NCBI GenBank assembly: GCA_041745535.1 | Contig: JBGTIS010000073.1 | Coordinates: 6,007-70,006, forward strand | DNA: 64,000 nucleotides | Reading direction: 5' to 3' | Source of the DNA: JBGTIS01 sp041745535 | Lineage (GTDB): Bacteria > Bacteroidota > Bacteroidia > Cytophagales > Cyclobacteriaceae | In this document: piece after piece, positions 8,696-16,733 of the stretch | How positions within the stretch are numbered: the stretch's first letter is position 1 | Layout of the letters: the number at the start of each line of letters is the position of its first letter | Notes under the pieces: model-generated | The model's input: only the letters and a program-made list of their open reading frames with translations | What the model was told of the DNA's origin: nothing | The model's database searches: none | Program-made: the position numbers and the translations under genes

Positions 8696-9919
8696 TTATT
8701 CAATAAATTTCAGGCATACCGGTTTTGGGATTTCAGTTTCAAATCCTGTATCGATTAGCTTACCGGTTGCCTCATCAATTTTAAAAGTTACTACATTACC
8801 GGAGTTCTGGTTGGCAACCAGCAAAAACTTTCCTGACGGATCAATTACAAATCCTCTGGGAGTTTCTCCTTTGGTAGCCTGATGCCCAATTAAAGTCAGT
8901 TCACCGGTTTCCTGATTGATAGCATACATGGCAATTGAATTGTGCTCGCCACGGTTAGAGGCATACAAATATTTTCCGGAAGGTGTAACATGAATATCGG
9001 CACAAGCGCCCTCTATAGCGCCTTCAGGTAAAGTAGAAATAGTCTGGAATGTTGTTAAACTGCCAGTAGATGGGTCTAATTTTAAAGCGGTTACTGTTCC
9101 TCCCAATTCGTTTACCACATACGCCCAATCTTTCTCAGGATGAAAGTCGAGGTGACGGGGGCCTGCTCCACCCGGTAATTTAGTATTCTTGTTGGTGTTA
9201 ACTAGTTTATCCGCATCCAGCTTATATACAACTATTTCGTCGGTGCCTAAGTCGACAGCATAAATAAAATCCTGATTTTTGCCTGGAATAATCATGTGTG
9301 CATGGGGCGATTTCTGCCGGTCGGTAGGTCCCTTACCCTGGTGCTGATCTACCGAAGAAGCTTTTTCCAACTTACCCGTATTGGCAACAGGATACAGGGC
9401 AACCGAGCCACTGCCATAATTAGCTGTCATGGCAAAATTACCGGAAGGATGCACGCTTACATAACAGGGGCCGGTGCCTTCCGAGGAAACCGCATTGATC
9501 ATATTGAGCTTTTTACTGCTTTTATCGAACTCATAGGCATATACCAATCCGGTTTTTATGGTATCGTTTCCACTGGTTTCGCTGGCGGCAAATACATATT
9601 TATTGCTGGGATGAACAGCGAGGTAGGAAGGATTTTTAATGCCCGCGGCCGTACTTTTATACTGCAATTCGCCGGTAGCGGGATTCATTTCATAAACATA
9701 AATCCCTTCCGACTTATCTTTCGCCGCAGCATCGCCTTCTGTATAGGTTCCTACCAGCAGCGTGAGGAGGTTGTTGTTCTGTGCATTCATAGATAAAGTG
9801 TCCTGATTTTCAGCAGCTTCCTGATTATTGGATGGATTCTGACAGGCGTAAAATAAAAGCGCGAAAACACATAAATAAACTAGTGTTTGTATGGTTGGAC
9901 GAATGGTCATTTTGTTCAT
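8696..9919 (-). CDS. Lactonase-family seven-bladed beta-propeller lipoprotein (YbhE/Pgl type)
   Basis: A 407-residue protein with a signal segment and a cysteine (FYACQNPSN) that looks like a lipobox, followed by repeated propeller blades with phrases such as YLAVHPSNKYVFAASE, CYVSVHPSGNFAMTANYGSGS and ADIHVTPSGKYLYASNRG. These are typical of the lactonase family that includes cytosolic YbhE 6-phosphogluconolactonase. Export to the envelope would be unlike YbhE, so the true substrate may be another sugar lactone. It lies 200 bases upstream of rpiB on the same strand and precedes the other pentose-phosphate genes. Start M1 or M4 are both possible. Confidence 0.85.
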   Translation of the reverse strand: MNKMTIRPTIQTLVYLCVFALLFYACQNPSNNQEAAENQDTLSMNAQNNNLLTLLVGTYTEGDAAAKDKSEGIYVYEMNPATGELQYKSTAAGIKNPSYLAVHPSNKYVFAASETSGNDTIKTGLVYAYEFDKSSKKLNMINAVSSEGTGPCYVSVHPSGNFAMTANYGSGSVALYPVANTGKLEKASSVDQHQGKGPTDRQKSPHAHMIIPGKNQDFIYAVDLGTDEIVVYKLDADKLVNTNKNTKLPGGAGPRHLDFHPEKDWAYVVNELGGTVTALKLDPSTGSLTTFQTISTLPEGAIEGACADIHVTPSGKYLYASNRGEHNSIAMYAINQETGELTLIGHQATKGETPRGFVIDPSGKFLLVANQNSGNVVTFKIDEATGKLIDTGFETEIPKPVCLKFIE

Positions 9920-10065
9920 AATTTTTAAGGGGCCACAATTTATCTAATATTTGCCAAAAGGTGATTAATTGTGCTGAAAATTTAAAATTGTTTTACATGG
10001 GTAGGGCAGCATTTTATAAAAATCAGCAACCACCAGAACCATACGGGTAAAAAGCACAACCAGGA

Positions 10066-10098
10066 TTGGCACTTTTACAGTTAAATTTTATAAGTTTG
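10066..10098 (+). promoter_or_regulatory. Bacteroidota-type promoter of tRNA-Arg
   Basis: A -33 TTG at 10066-10068 is followed after 22 bases by TAAGTTTG at 10091-10098, an exact match to the Bacteroidota -7 consensus TAnnTTTG. The mature tRNA begins 12 bases further on. Confidence 0.7.
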
Positions 10099-10110
10099 CA
10101 CCGCAAAACC

Positions 10111-10184
10111 GGTCTCGTAGCTCAACTGGATAGAGCAACTGCCTTCTAAGCAGTAGGTTACAGGTTCGAGTCCTGTCGGGATCA
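10111..10184 (+). tRNA. tRNA-Arg, anticodon TCT
   Basis: Cloverleaf read by eye. The acceptor arms GGTCTCG and CGGGATC pair with G-T wobbles at positions 2 and 5. The D-arm is GCTC...GAGC. The anticodon stem ACTGC/GCAGT encloses the seven-base loop CTTCTAA, giving anticodon TCT for AGA codons. The T-arm contains GGTTCGAGTCC. The discriminator base is A at 10184 and CCA is not encoded. Its 3' side borders an accessory island, the usual situation when a tRNA gene is an integration target. Confidence 0.93.
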
Positions 10185-10194
10185 CCTGAAAATC

Positions 10195-10231
10195 AAGCAC
10201 TTACAAGTTAAATTCTTTAAGTGCTTTTTTT
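10195..10231 (+). terminator. Terminator after tRNA-Arg
   Basis: Eight-base stem AAGCACTT (10195-10202) with AAGTGCTT (10219-10226), a 16-base loop, then a T tract to 10231. Confidence 0.75.
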
Positions 10232-10252
10232 ATTTGCATACGATTTGCATAC
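10232..10252. repeat. Tandem 10-base direct repeat next to tRNA
   Basis: ATTTGCATAC occurs at 10232-10241 and again at 10243-10252, one helical turn apart, right after the tRNA terminator and before the island genes. This could be an arm-type recombinase site of an integrated element. No second copy of the tRNA 3' end was found downstream. Confidence 0.5.
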
Positions 10253-10377
10253 ATTTTTTACTTTCTATCATCTCTTTTACCTATCCATTATATAACTTTC
10301 CATAATTAATGGTGCCTTATATTTTAGGATTAACTTTATATTTTTGAAGAATTCCTTATTTATTAACTCTAGTTTTT

Positions 10378-11049
10378 ATGCAAGGAACGTGGACCAAGCT
10401 TTATCATAATTTTTTCGAAGAAACAAAATCAGAGCTCTCAGATCTATTAAAGATAAAGCTAAGGAATACATCCTATGAAACTAAGGATGAGATTGTAGCT
10501 CAATTTGGTGTTGAAGTGAGCAAACTTTTTGATCAGCTATCTCATGACACTTCTTCTTTAGTTTCAAAAAAAAGTTGGTTTAAAACTAGACTAATAGAAG
10601 AATATAAGCATAATCAATTTCGCTATCAGGAAGGCTTTCAGATTGATGGATTTCTTGAGTTCAATCCTCCTGACATTCAAAAGGAGTTTAACAGGAATTA
10701 TGATCATGCTGATGAGCAAACAAGAGAAGGAAAATATTTTGATAGAACATCTGCCTTATCTTCAGGCTATAAGATAATTACCAAGCTTTTAGCCGCTCAT
10801 GATGCTTACCTTAACTTCTTTGAAAATAAACTGGAATGGAAAGATCAACTTCTTAAAATAATCGCCATAGAAAAAAAACTGGTAGACATCAACCACTTTA
10901 ATAAACTTAAGCCAATAGAAGTATTTTATTTTTTCCGTCAATTAACTCAAGCTAATTCATCCAATAGAAAGAGTTTTCTTTCAGAACAACAGGTGTATGA
11001 TCTTACCAACATGATTTTCCAAAATCAACCAGCCACCGCTCCTGTTTAA
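10378..11049 (+). CDS. Hypothetical protein of the tRNA-linked island
   Basis: A 223-residue, mostly helical, charged cytosolic protein with no signal peptide or membrane segment and no family I recognise. Aromatic-charged stretches such as NFFEETKSEL and YFFRQLTQ recur. It is AT-richer than the housekeeping genes nearby. It starts with ATG at 10378, and the next gene begins 6 bases after its stop, so the two form an operon. Position after tRNA-Arg and ahead of an excisionase-like gene suggests cargo or accessory function of an integrative element. I considered an RteC-type regulator but could not match its motifs. Confidence 0.6.
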   Translation: MQGTWTKLYHNFFEETKSELSDLLKIKLRNTSYETKDEIVAQFGVEVSKLFDQLSHDTSSLVSKKSWFKTRLIEEYKHNQFRYQEGFQIDGFLEFNPPDIQKEFNRNYDHADEQTREGKYFDRTSALSSGYKIITKLLAAHDAYLNFFENKLEWKDQLLKIIAIEKKLVDINHFNKLKPIEVFYFFRQLTQANSSNRKSFLSEQQVYDLTNMIFQNQPATAPV

Positions 11050-11055
11050 TTAAAC

Positions 11056-11292
11056 ATGGATCAATCTGAAAGCAAATATATCATTAGGTTTATTTATGAC
11101 TTCTATAAATATTGTAAGGATACTTGCGATAGCAAAGGAACCCGGGAAAAATATCGCTACCTACTTCCAAAATATGTAGCTCAATTTGCCTCAGAACGAG
11201 GTAAGAAAATCGATGTATCAAACATGGCCCGTGAGCAGACAAACTCTCCTATTACCATAGAGGCAAAATATCAGCGCTGGAAAAATGCATAA
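11056..11292 (+). CDS. Small hypothetical protein of the island
   Basis: Seventy-eight residues, beginning MDQSESKYIIRF, rich in Lys, Tyr and Arg, with no recognised domain. The 6-base spacing from the preceding gene supports translation as its partner. Its final codons overlap the left arm of an inverted repeat at 11292. It may be a truncated or small DNA-associated protein, but nothing in the sequence proves that. Confidence 0.5.
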   Translation: MDQSESKYIIRFIYDFYKYCKDTCDSKGTREKYRYLLPKYVAQFASERGKKIDVSNMAREQTNSPITIEAKYQRWKNA

Positions 11293-11365
11293 GTGCGTCA
11301 AATAAGTGGATAATTTATCGATTCTTTGTCAATTTTATAGTTTTTTATTGACGCGTTGACGCACT
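11292..11365. repeat. Perfect 10-base inverted repeat with tandem TTGACGC units
   Basis: AGTGCGTCAA at 11292-11301 is the exact reverse complement of TTGACGCACT at 11356-11365. A second unit TTGACGCG (11348-11355) abuts the right arm, so TTGACGC occurs twice in tandem. The layout resembles binding sites for a replication, excision or recombination protein of a mobile element. Confidence 0.55.
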
Positions 11366-11394
11366 CTTTCTCCTGTTGCGCTGGATTTACTCTC

Positions 11395-11424
11395 TTTGTG
11401 ATAAATAAAAATAATTATCACAAA
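11395..11424. promoter_or_regulatory. Operator-like palindrome before excisionase-like gene
   Basis: TTTGTGATAA (11395-11404) and TTATCACAAA (11415-11424) are perfect inverted arms of ten bases around a ten-base AT spacer, ending two bases before the ATG of the HTH gene at 11426. The position suggests autorepression by that protein. Confidence 0.55.
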
Positions 11425-11425
11425 C

Positions 11426-11785
11426 ATGAATACAGATCAAATTATCCATCATTTTCTTTCCACCTACATTATCCCTGCTATCAAAAGTGCGGTAAGGGAT
11501 GAGCTCAAGAAACATGTATCTCCCGTTGATCCTCCAGCAGATGAGGACGAGATGTTATCTGCCAAAGAAGCCGCCAAATTTATAGGAGATGCACTCCCTA
11601 CCTTTTATGGAAGAACTTCTCGTGGAGAAATCGCAACTTTTGGTTCTGGCAAAAGAATTTTCATAAAAAAGTCAGAATTGATGGAATGGAAGAGAAAGCA
11701 AAGAACCAAATCAAATGAGCAAATTATTGAGGAAGTTGCTCATGAGCTTTGCCAGATGAATAGTAAATCTAGAAAGAATGGATAA
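11426..11785 (+). CDS. Excisionase-like helix-turn-helix protein
   Basis: A 119-residue DNA-binding protein. Residues about 43-93 form a MerR/excisionase-type winged helix (HTH_17-like): MLSAKEAAKFIG, then PTFYGRTSRGEI, then GKRIFIKKSELMEWKRK. The N-terminal 40 residues are helical and the C-terminus is charged. Proteins of this kind direct excision or regulate transfer of Bacteroidota integrative elements. It lies immediately downstream of a perfect palindrome and an inverted-repeat region. No integrase gene is visible, so the element it came from is probably incomplete. Confidence 0.75.
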   Translation: MNTDQIIHHFLSTYIIPAIKSAVRDELKKHVSPVDPPADEDEMLSAKEAAKFIGDALPTFYGRTSRGEIATFGSGKRIFIKKSELMEWKRKQRTKSNEQIIEEVAHELCQMNSKSRKNG

Positions 11786-11819
11786 GACCAATAGACGTTG
11801 TTTTATCCTTAAAAATTGC

Positions 11820-12580
11820 GTTATGCCAACTTCTTTTGGCGTAAACCTTCCGTTATTGTCCTATCAGCAACCTGAATAGCATTAGGGGCTCCTTTTCTGG
11901 CTCCGTTCCACGGCGGCCTTCCACAAACACAGTATCTGGGTCTCTTGAGATGATCTGGATGCCTGGATGTTCTTTCAGCCAGGTTTCTACTGTATCTACT
12001 TTTGCATCAGGTAATAAGTCTATGGGCCTTCGTTTTTCTAAATCTACCGCCCGGCGGCCGCCAGAATGGTAGCATAAGTTTTCCCCTTTCTCAAACTCCA
12101 TTCGTCTATGCCCAATATGTTGGGTGTATCAAACTGGGTAGCTGGCATTTTACGAGTCAAGTTCAGTAGCGTATCAGCACTCACTGTGCTCATGTTGAGT
12201 AAATGGGCCAGTAAAGCCGCTCCTTCTCCTCCTAATAATAACGCTATGGTTTGTAGGTAATGATCCAAACGAGCGGTTCTTCTGGCGTAAGCGGCAATTG
12301 CTGGATGTAATCTTTCCGTAAATATTTTCCTGCTACAGCTATCATTATCACAAAAGAAACGGCTGACCTCTAAATTGAACACTACCTGTTTATCCGCCCA
12401 GGGTAGATCAGCCACAGTTCTACTGTAATGGCTATGGATTCTGGAACTGCTTGTCTGACACAATGGGCAAGGGACAAACATATGGCTACTTTTAAGTAAT
12501 AAGGTTGTTTGTCGTTCCTGAAAGTTGGCTCCTAGCAACTGCAAACCGGAAATGGGTGGTAATAAATTCTCTATAATCAA
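11820..12580 (-). pseudogene. ISL3-family transposase, frameshifted and truncated
   Basis: The 5' part (12580 down to about 12050) encodes an ISL3 N-terminal zinc finger (CPLCQTSSSRIHSHY), a second Cys set (FFCDNDSCSRKIF), the helical linker and the start of the DDE domain (GIDEWSLRKGKTYATIL). The reading then continues in another frame (DLEKRRPIDLLPDAKVDTVE, ISRDPDTVFVEG). A further shift at about 11900 gives GARKGAPNAIQVADR before homology ends. A full ISL3 transposase exceeds 400 residues, so the C-terminal catalytic part is missing. The gene is inactive. Confidence 0.85.
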
Positions 12581-12660
12581 GTTTTACTCCTTTTTCCCCG
12601 TATAACATTTTAGCTCGGCCTTTCAATCCAATCCTCTTTCATCAAAATATCGGGAGAGCC
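11866..12660 (-). mobile_element. ISL3-family insertion sequence remnant
   Basis: The transposase pseudogene occupies most of it. The upstream end looks preserved: reading the minus strand from 12660, it begins GGCTCTCCCGATATTTTGAT, the style of an ISL3 terminal repeat. The other end is lost near 11866, where the transposase match stops. No target duplication can be identified. Confidence 0.65.
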
Positions 12661-13007
12661 AACATCAGCGGAATATCCATCCTAGGGAGATCGGGTTATT
12701 TTTAATTTAATACACAATGATTTCAAATATTGTTACAAAAAAAGTATATTACCAGTTTATCACTGCCCAAAATGCAATGCTGAACATGACCAACTATGGC
12801 CAGGAAAATATGGTATATTAAATAGAACTTGCAAGTGCCATCAAGAACTTCCAACCACATTTTTTAATGGGAGAAGTAATTTAAGGGCAAGTTGTCCATC
12901 ATGTAAACATGCAATGGAATCATTAGAAGCTCGTCCTATCGTGATTCCCATTATTGGTGCGCCTTCTGTCGGTAAAACTTTTTTTGTTTTTTCAATGGTA
13001 TATTATA

Positions 13008-13016
13008 TTAAAGATT
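13008..13016. repeat. Target-site duplication of the IS5-type element (left copy)
   Basis: TTAAAGATT at 13008-13016 matches TTAAAGAAT at 14112-14120 in 8 of 9 bases. The copies lie immediately outside the inverted ends of the insertion sequence. Removing one copy together with the element restores the host reading frame. Confidence 0.8.
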
Positions 13017-14111
13017 GACTTTGTCGCAACGTAAGGGATAAGGTGGTAAAAAAGGGGTTGTAGTATATCTTTGCAGTTACCAAACTTCAAAGAAGCGATG
13101 TTACCATCTACCACAACCCCTGCTAAAGATAAATACAAAATCAGAAACTGGAAAGCATATAACAAAAGTTTGCGCAGTCGCGGAAGCCTTATCCTATGGA
13201 TAGAAGACTCTGTATGGCGTACATGGCGGGATATTGATCCTGATAACAAGATAGTAGCAGAGAAGCTCTATGCAGATGCTGTTATCCACTGCTGTTTGCT
13301 ATTAGGCAAAGTCTATCATCAGCCCCTGAGACAGGCCACAGGTATTATAAAGAGTTTGCTCATGCTGACAGGGCACGAAGGCTATGCTGTACCAAATTAC
13401 ACGACGCTTTGCCGCAGACAAAGTGCCCTTCCAGTAGAAGTGAGTAAAGCCTTGACAGGGAATAAAAAGATAGATATAGCCGTAGACTCAACGGGCTTGA
13501 AAGTATATGGCGAGGGAGAATGGAAGGTAAGAAGATATGGTGTGTCTAAGCGCAGAACATGGAGGAAATCGCATATAGGCATAGATGTAGCCACCCAAGA
13601 AATTGTCTCTGTAGCCTTGACCACAAATGCGGAAGATGATGCGGCAGTAGCAGGCAAGATGCTCAAAGGTAAAACTAATAGAATCAGAAGCTTTACAGGG
13701 GATGGAGCCTATGATGATTTTGATTTCAGAGAAATCTTAGGAAGTGAGGTCAAACAGGTTATTCCCCCTCCGAAAGACGCGGTGGTTCACAAAGGCAGTA
13801 AGAGAAAACCTGCCAAAGAGTATCTCAGACAACGTAATGAAGCTGTGGGGTTTATTAAAGAGCATGACCGTAAGCAGTGGAAAGTTAAGGAAGGCTATCA
13901 CCAAAGGAGTTTAAATGAAGTAGCTATGTTTAGATACAAAACAAGTTTTACCCATGAGTTAAGCGCAAGGAAAATGGAAAGTCAGCAAACTGAGGTAGCT
14001 TTGAAATGTAAAATATTAAACAGCTACAGACATCAGGGAATGCCTGATGCCTACAAAGTAATTTAGTTATTGCTGGAAAATACATAGATAAACCTCCGTT
14101 GCAACAAAGTC
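13017..14111 (+). mobile_element. IS5-type insertion sequence, 1095 bp
   Basis: The ends are inverted repeats: GACTTTGTCGCAACG from 13017, and GACTTTGTTGCAACG read inward on the minus strand from 14111 (one mismatch in 15). One complete transposase gene fills the interior. The flanking 9-base near-identical target duplication is like that of the IS903 branch of the IS5 family. It inserted into the zinc-ribbon/GTPase gene. Confidence 0.88.
13098..14066 (+). CDS. IS5-family transposase
   Basis: An intact DDE transposase of 322 residues from the ATG at 13098. A TTG start at 13071 would add nine residues. The N-terminus reads YKIRNWKAYNKSLRSRGS. The catalytic triad is recognisable as D in IAVDSTGLKVYG, D in FTGDGAYDD, and E in the helix RSLNEVAMFRYK, all in IS5-type context. 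GIDVATQEIVSVALT is also typical of the family. No frame damage is seen, so the element may still be active, in contrast with the ISL3 remnant 0.4 kb upstream. Confidence 0.92.
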   Translation: MLPSTTTPAKDKYKIRNWKAYNKSLRSRGSLILWIEDSVWRTWRDIDPDNKIVAEKLYADAVIHCCLLLGKVYHQPLRQATGIIKSLLMLTGHEGYAVPNYTTLCRRQSALPVEVSKALTGNKKIDIAVDSTGLKVYGEGEWKVRRYGVSKRRTWRKSHIGIDVATQEIVSVALTTNAEDDAAVAGKMLKGKTNRIRSFTGDGAYDDFDFREILGSEVKQVIPPPKDAVVHKGSKRKPAKEYLRQRNEAVGFIKEHDRKQWKVKEGYHQRSLNEVAMFRYKTSFTHELSARKMESQQTEVALKCKILNSYRHQGMPDAYKVI

Positions 14112-14975
14112 TTAAAGAATTGTTAACGAAAAAGACAGGTCATAAATTTGAGTTTATGAATTCATATAATGAAAGTATCTATAATTCCGAAATTTCAATA
14201 CTCAGTTCAGGTCAAACACTTAGAAAAACTACTGAAAATAATCCTATTGCTATAAATTTTTTTTTGTCTAAAAATAAGTCAAAGTCGTTATTTTTTTTTA
14301 CGATTCTGCTGGGGAAGCATTCTCAAACACTCAGCATTTATCTCAACATAAATTTTATGATTATTTCCACGGATTAATTTTTATTATTGACCCATTCTCA
14401 ATACCTGAACTGCAAAATCAATACAAAAATCATTTATCTACAAATTTGAGTATTCGTCCAAGTAATTATCCTTTAGAAGATGTTTATGATGCCTCAATTA
14501 TCAATTTAGAAAAAAATTATGGACTTAAAGTAACAGAAAAAATCACTAAACCCGTTGCAATACTTTTTTCAAAAGTTGATGCCTTTGATTACAAAATAAA
14601 ATAGGGATTGAGGCAGTGGAAAGATTATTAGCATCTGATATTGCTATTAAAAATAGGCAAGATGCAATGAATAAACTTTGTAAAGAATTTTTGTTATCAA
14701 ATGGAATGGATGCGTTATTAAGAAAAATAGAATGGAAATTTCCAAATTCCAGTTTTTTCTCAATCAGTTCTGGTGGTAAAAAATCATTTGGTATTGACAA
14801 TGCTACAAATTGGATATTAGGCAAAATTGATAAATCTTTTCATATTTAAAATAATTAGGTTGACTTGTATAAAATTAATTTACTAGCAGTCTATAATGCA
14901 AGCTTCCAAAAAATTAGAACAACTAAAAAGCCAAAAGTAAAAAGTTTAAGTATTGTTTAAGCACCAAAATTAAAA

Positions 14976-15014
14976 TAGCCTGTAATTGTCTGTATATCAG
15001 CAAATTACAGGCTA
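14976..15014 (-). terminator. Terminator of the propeller lipoprotein gene
   Basis: A perfect 12-base stem (14976-14987 with 15003-15014; TAGCCTGTAATT) and 15-base loop, followed on the minus strand by TTTTAATTTT. It lies 50 bases past the stop of the minus-strand gene and marks the right margin of the island. Confidence 0.75.
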
Positions 15015-15064
15015 TAAAGAGTGCGCCCTTAAGGCATACCATTAATAAAATAACTGAATAAAAA

Positions 15065-15970
15065 TTAATTAAATTTATAAGCCACTACCCGATTGTCGTT
15101 AAAGGTAGGCACAAACAGTGTTTTCTGATCGGTAGCATACCATATGTCGGCTGAATTTATTTTCTGATCTTTGGTATCCAGTATTTTCTGGCTGCCTTTA
15201 TCTTTGTCAAGGTAATACACTTCGCCGCTCCAGCACGACACAATGTAATTACCTTTTTCATCTTTGGCGATACCATCAGCGGAAGGTATATTTTCAATCC
15301 AGTGTTCACCTACCGTTTTAGCGTCAGTATCAATAGGCGCAAAGAAAGCCCCATTGGCGGAAGCCAGCAATAATTCACCATTATCTTCCATAAACAATCC
15401 GTTAGGGCGTTTCAGGGTAGAGTCTTCCATCCAGGTACTCACCTGCCCGTTTTCCAGCAAATGAATTTTATCGGTACCCGAATCGGTGGCATATACTTTT
15501 CCGTCAGAACCCACCGTAATGTCGTTCAGGAACTTAGCGCCTTCTACTACATATTTTTCTTTAATTTCACCGGTTTCCATGTCAATAGCGGCGATTTCAT
15601 TGATATCATTTACATACAAGGTGTTTTCATACACGCCCATACCTTTCGGGTCGTTCAGGCCAGTTACCCATTCCAGTGCTACCACTTCGCCTTCCGGACT
15701 TAGTTTTGATATAAAGCCATCTCCATCTTTTTTTTCAGCATTCATTTCGTTGATGTTGGCTACATACAGCGTTTTGGTGCCTTCATCATACAGCACTGAC
15801 TCGGGCGTGCGAAGCACGGTATCGGTTGCCCAGACCTCTGTAATGGTCACTTCGGTAGAATCGGTATTGGATTCAGCGGTTTCTTCCTGCCCTGAATCCT
15901 GACTTCCTCCACAATTATAGAGAAAGAGGGAGCCAGCAACGGCAAATAAATAATTGATAACTGTTTTCAT
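15065..15970 (-). CDS. SMP-30/gluconolactonase-like beta-propeller lipoprotein
   Basis: With the start at 15970 (MKTVINYLFAVAGS) the protein has a signal segment followed by LYNCGG, a probable lipoprotein cysteine, then an acidic Ser/Thr linker and a six-bladed propeller. Blade phrases include ESVLYDEGTKTLYVANI, LNDITVGSDGKVYATDSG, RPNGLFMEDNGELLLASANG and SADGIAKDEKGNYIVSCWSG, which fit the SMP-30/gluconolactonase superfamily. A start 34 codons upstream is possible but would hide the signal peptide. The enzymatic role is unproven; metal-dependent lactonase or a binding propeller are both possible. Confidence 0.8.
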   Translation of the reverse strand: MKTVINYLFAVAGSLFLYNCGGSQDSGQEETAESNTDSTEVTITEVWATDTVLRTPESVLYDEGTKTLYVANINEMNAEKKDGDGFISKLSPEGEVVALEWVTGLNDPKGMGVYENTLYVNDINEIAAIDMETGEIKEKYVVEGAKFLNDITVGSDGKVYATDSGTDKIHLLENGQVSTWMEDSTLKRPNGLFMEDNGELLLASANGAFFAPIDTDAKTVGEHWIENIPSADGIAKDEKGNYIVSCWSGEVYYLDKDKGSQKILDTKDQKINSADIWYATDQKTLFVPTFNDNRVVAYKFN

Positions 15971-16139
15971 AGTGTTGATAGTAAAGTTGATAAATTGAAG
16001 GTTGATTGATATACTGATTGAAAAATTTAATTTTTCTTTAAGAAAATTAACCGCAAAAAAATTAATTGGCAAATAAAGGTATGATTTGATGTCAGAACAA
16101 TTGCCCCATCATCCGTTCATATTTTATGTGATGGCACTT

Positions 16140-16583
16140 TTATTTTTGCGATTTCACGGGAACCAGCAGCATGGGAATATCTGCTTTTTTAATTACATCG
16201 GCACACACACTACCCACAAAAGTATTGTATAAATTGCCATGCCCGCGAGAACCAATTATAATTAAATCGGCTTTCAGTTTTTTTGCTTCCACTAGAATAG
16301 TTTCAGCTGTTGGACCCTGAACTAATAAAGCCTCTGTAGTAATGTGCTGTGCTTTTAACTGAGCGGCATATTGCTGTAAATTATGATGCTCGCCGCGAAG
16401 TTTTTCGGCTCGATCGTCGCGAATGTATTGCGGGCCAGCTTCATATCCTACAAAGTCGGGTTCGGGCGCGGCTACGTGGATTAGCCAGATTTTAGCCTGA
16501 AAGGCTGTACCCAATTGGGCAGCTTGCTCAATGATTTTTTCTGTTGATGCGGAAAAATCCAGGGCTACCAGTATATTTTTCAT
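16140..16583 (-). CDS. Universal stress protein, UspA family
   Basis: A single-domain 147-residue Usp. It begins MKNILVALDFSAS, the usual first strand with Asp, and carries the ATP-binding signature GSRGHGNLYNTFVGSVCADV, ending in the last strand IPMLLVPV. Proteins of this class bind ATP and are induced under stress, but the partner is unknown. A -7 box lies 44 bases upstream. The gene is transcribed alone between two terminators. Confidence 0.92.
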   Translation of the reverse strand: MKNILVALDFSASTEKIIEQAAQLGTAFQAKIWLIHVAAPEPDFVGYEAGPQYIRDDRAEKLRGEHHNLQQYAAQLKAQHITTEALLVQGPTAETILVEAKKLKADLIIIGSRGHGNLYNTFVGSVCADVIKKADIPMLLVPVKSQK

Positions 16584-16626
16584 AATCGGTGTTTCGCAAA
16601 CTATTTACAAGTGCATGTCGGTAAAA

Positions 16627-16634
16627 CAAATGTA
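16627..16634 (-). promoter_or_regulatory. -7 box of the universal stress gene
   Basis: TACATTTG on the minus strand matches TAnnTTTG exactly and lies 44 bases before the ATG. No clear TTG was seen at -33. Confidence 0.4.
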
Positions 16635-16733
16635 ACCTATTGGTATGGGAAACGGTAATAGATTGCCTCAAAATTCATGTCTGCCTGCTTATATTTTACG
16701 CGCTGACAGCCCAACAACCGCAGGATGAAAAAT

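Larger units (their letters stand above)
12700..14849 (+). pseudogene. Zinc-ribbon plus GTPase protein, split by an IS and frameshifted
   Basis: The left part encodes CPKC (Cys codons at 12764 and 12773), CKC, CPSC, then a P-loop GAPSVGKT at 12956-12979. The right part, after the IS, encodes a Walker B/G3-like FYDSAGEAF (from about 14297), FIIDPFSIPE, and a G4-like SKVD near 14570. This order fits TRAFAC-type 'double-GTPase' proteins associated with conflict systems, a family match from memory only. Excising the IS plus one 9-base duplication joins the halves in frame (YYIKELLTKKTG). Two further frame breaks lie at the nine-T run 14291-14299 and near 14602. The N-terminal start is unclear. 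Composition is very AT-rich, suggesting acquisition by transfer. Confidence 0.75.

Noticed and set aside
10378..11049. RteC-type transfer regulator
   Set aside because: The island context suggested it, but the residues do not show RteC landmarks I can name.
12992..13249. An 85-residue minus-strand frame across the left IS end
   Set aside because: It crosses the IS boundary and mirrors the transposase coding strand. No protein features.
14099..14377. Separate 92-residue gene after the IS
   Set aside because: It is the in-frame middle of the same GTPase pseudogene; it loses sense after the nine-T run at 14291-14299.
14616..14849. Separate 77-residue plus-strand gene
   Set aside because: It is the C-terminal piece of the GTPase pseudogene, following the frame break near 14602, not an independent gene.
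10111..15064. Second copy of the tRNA-Arg 3' end marking attR
   Set aside because: Looked for CCTGTCGGGATCA downstream to 15 kb and found none.
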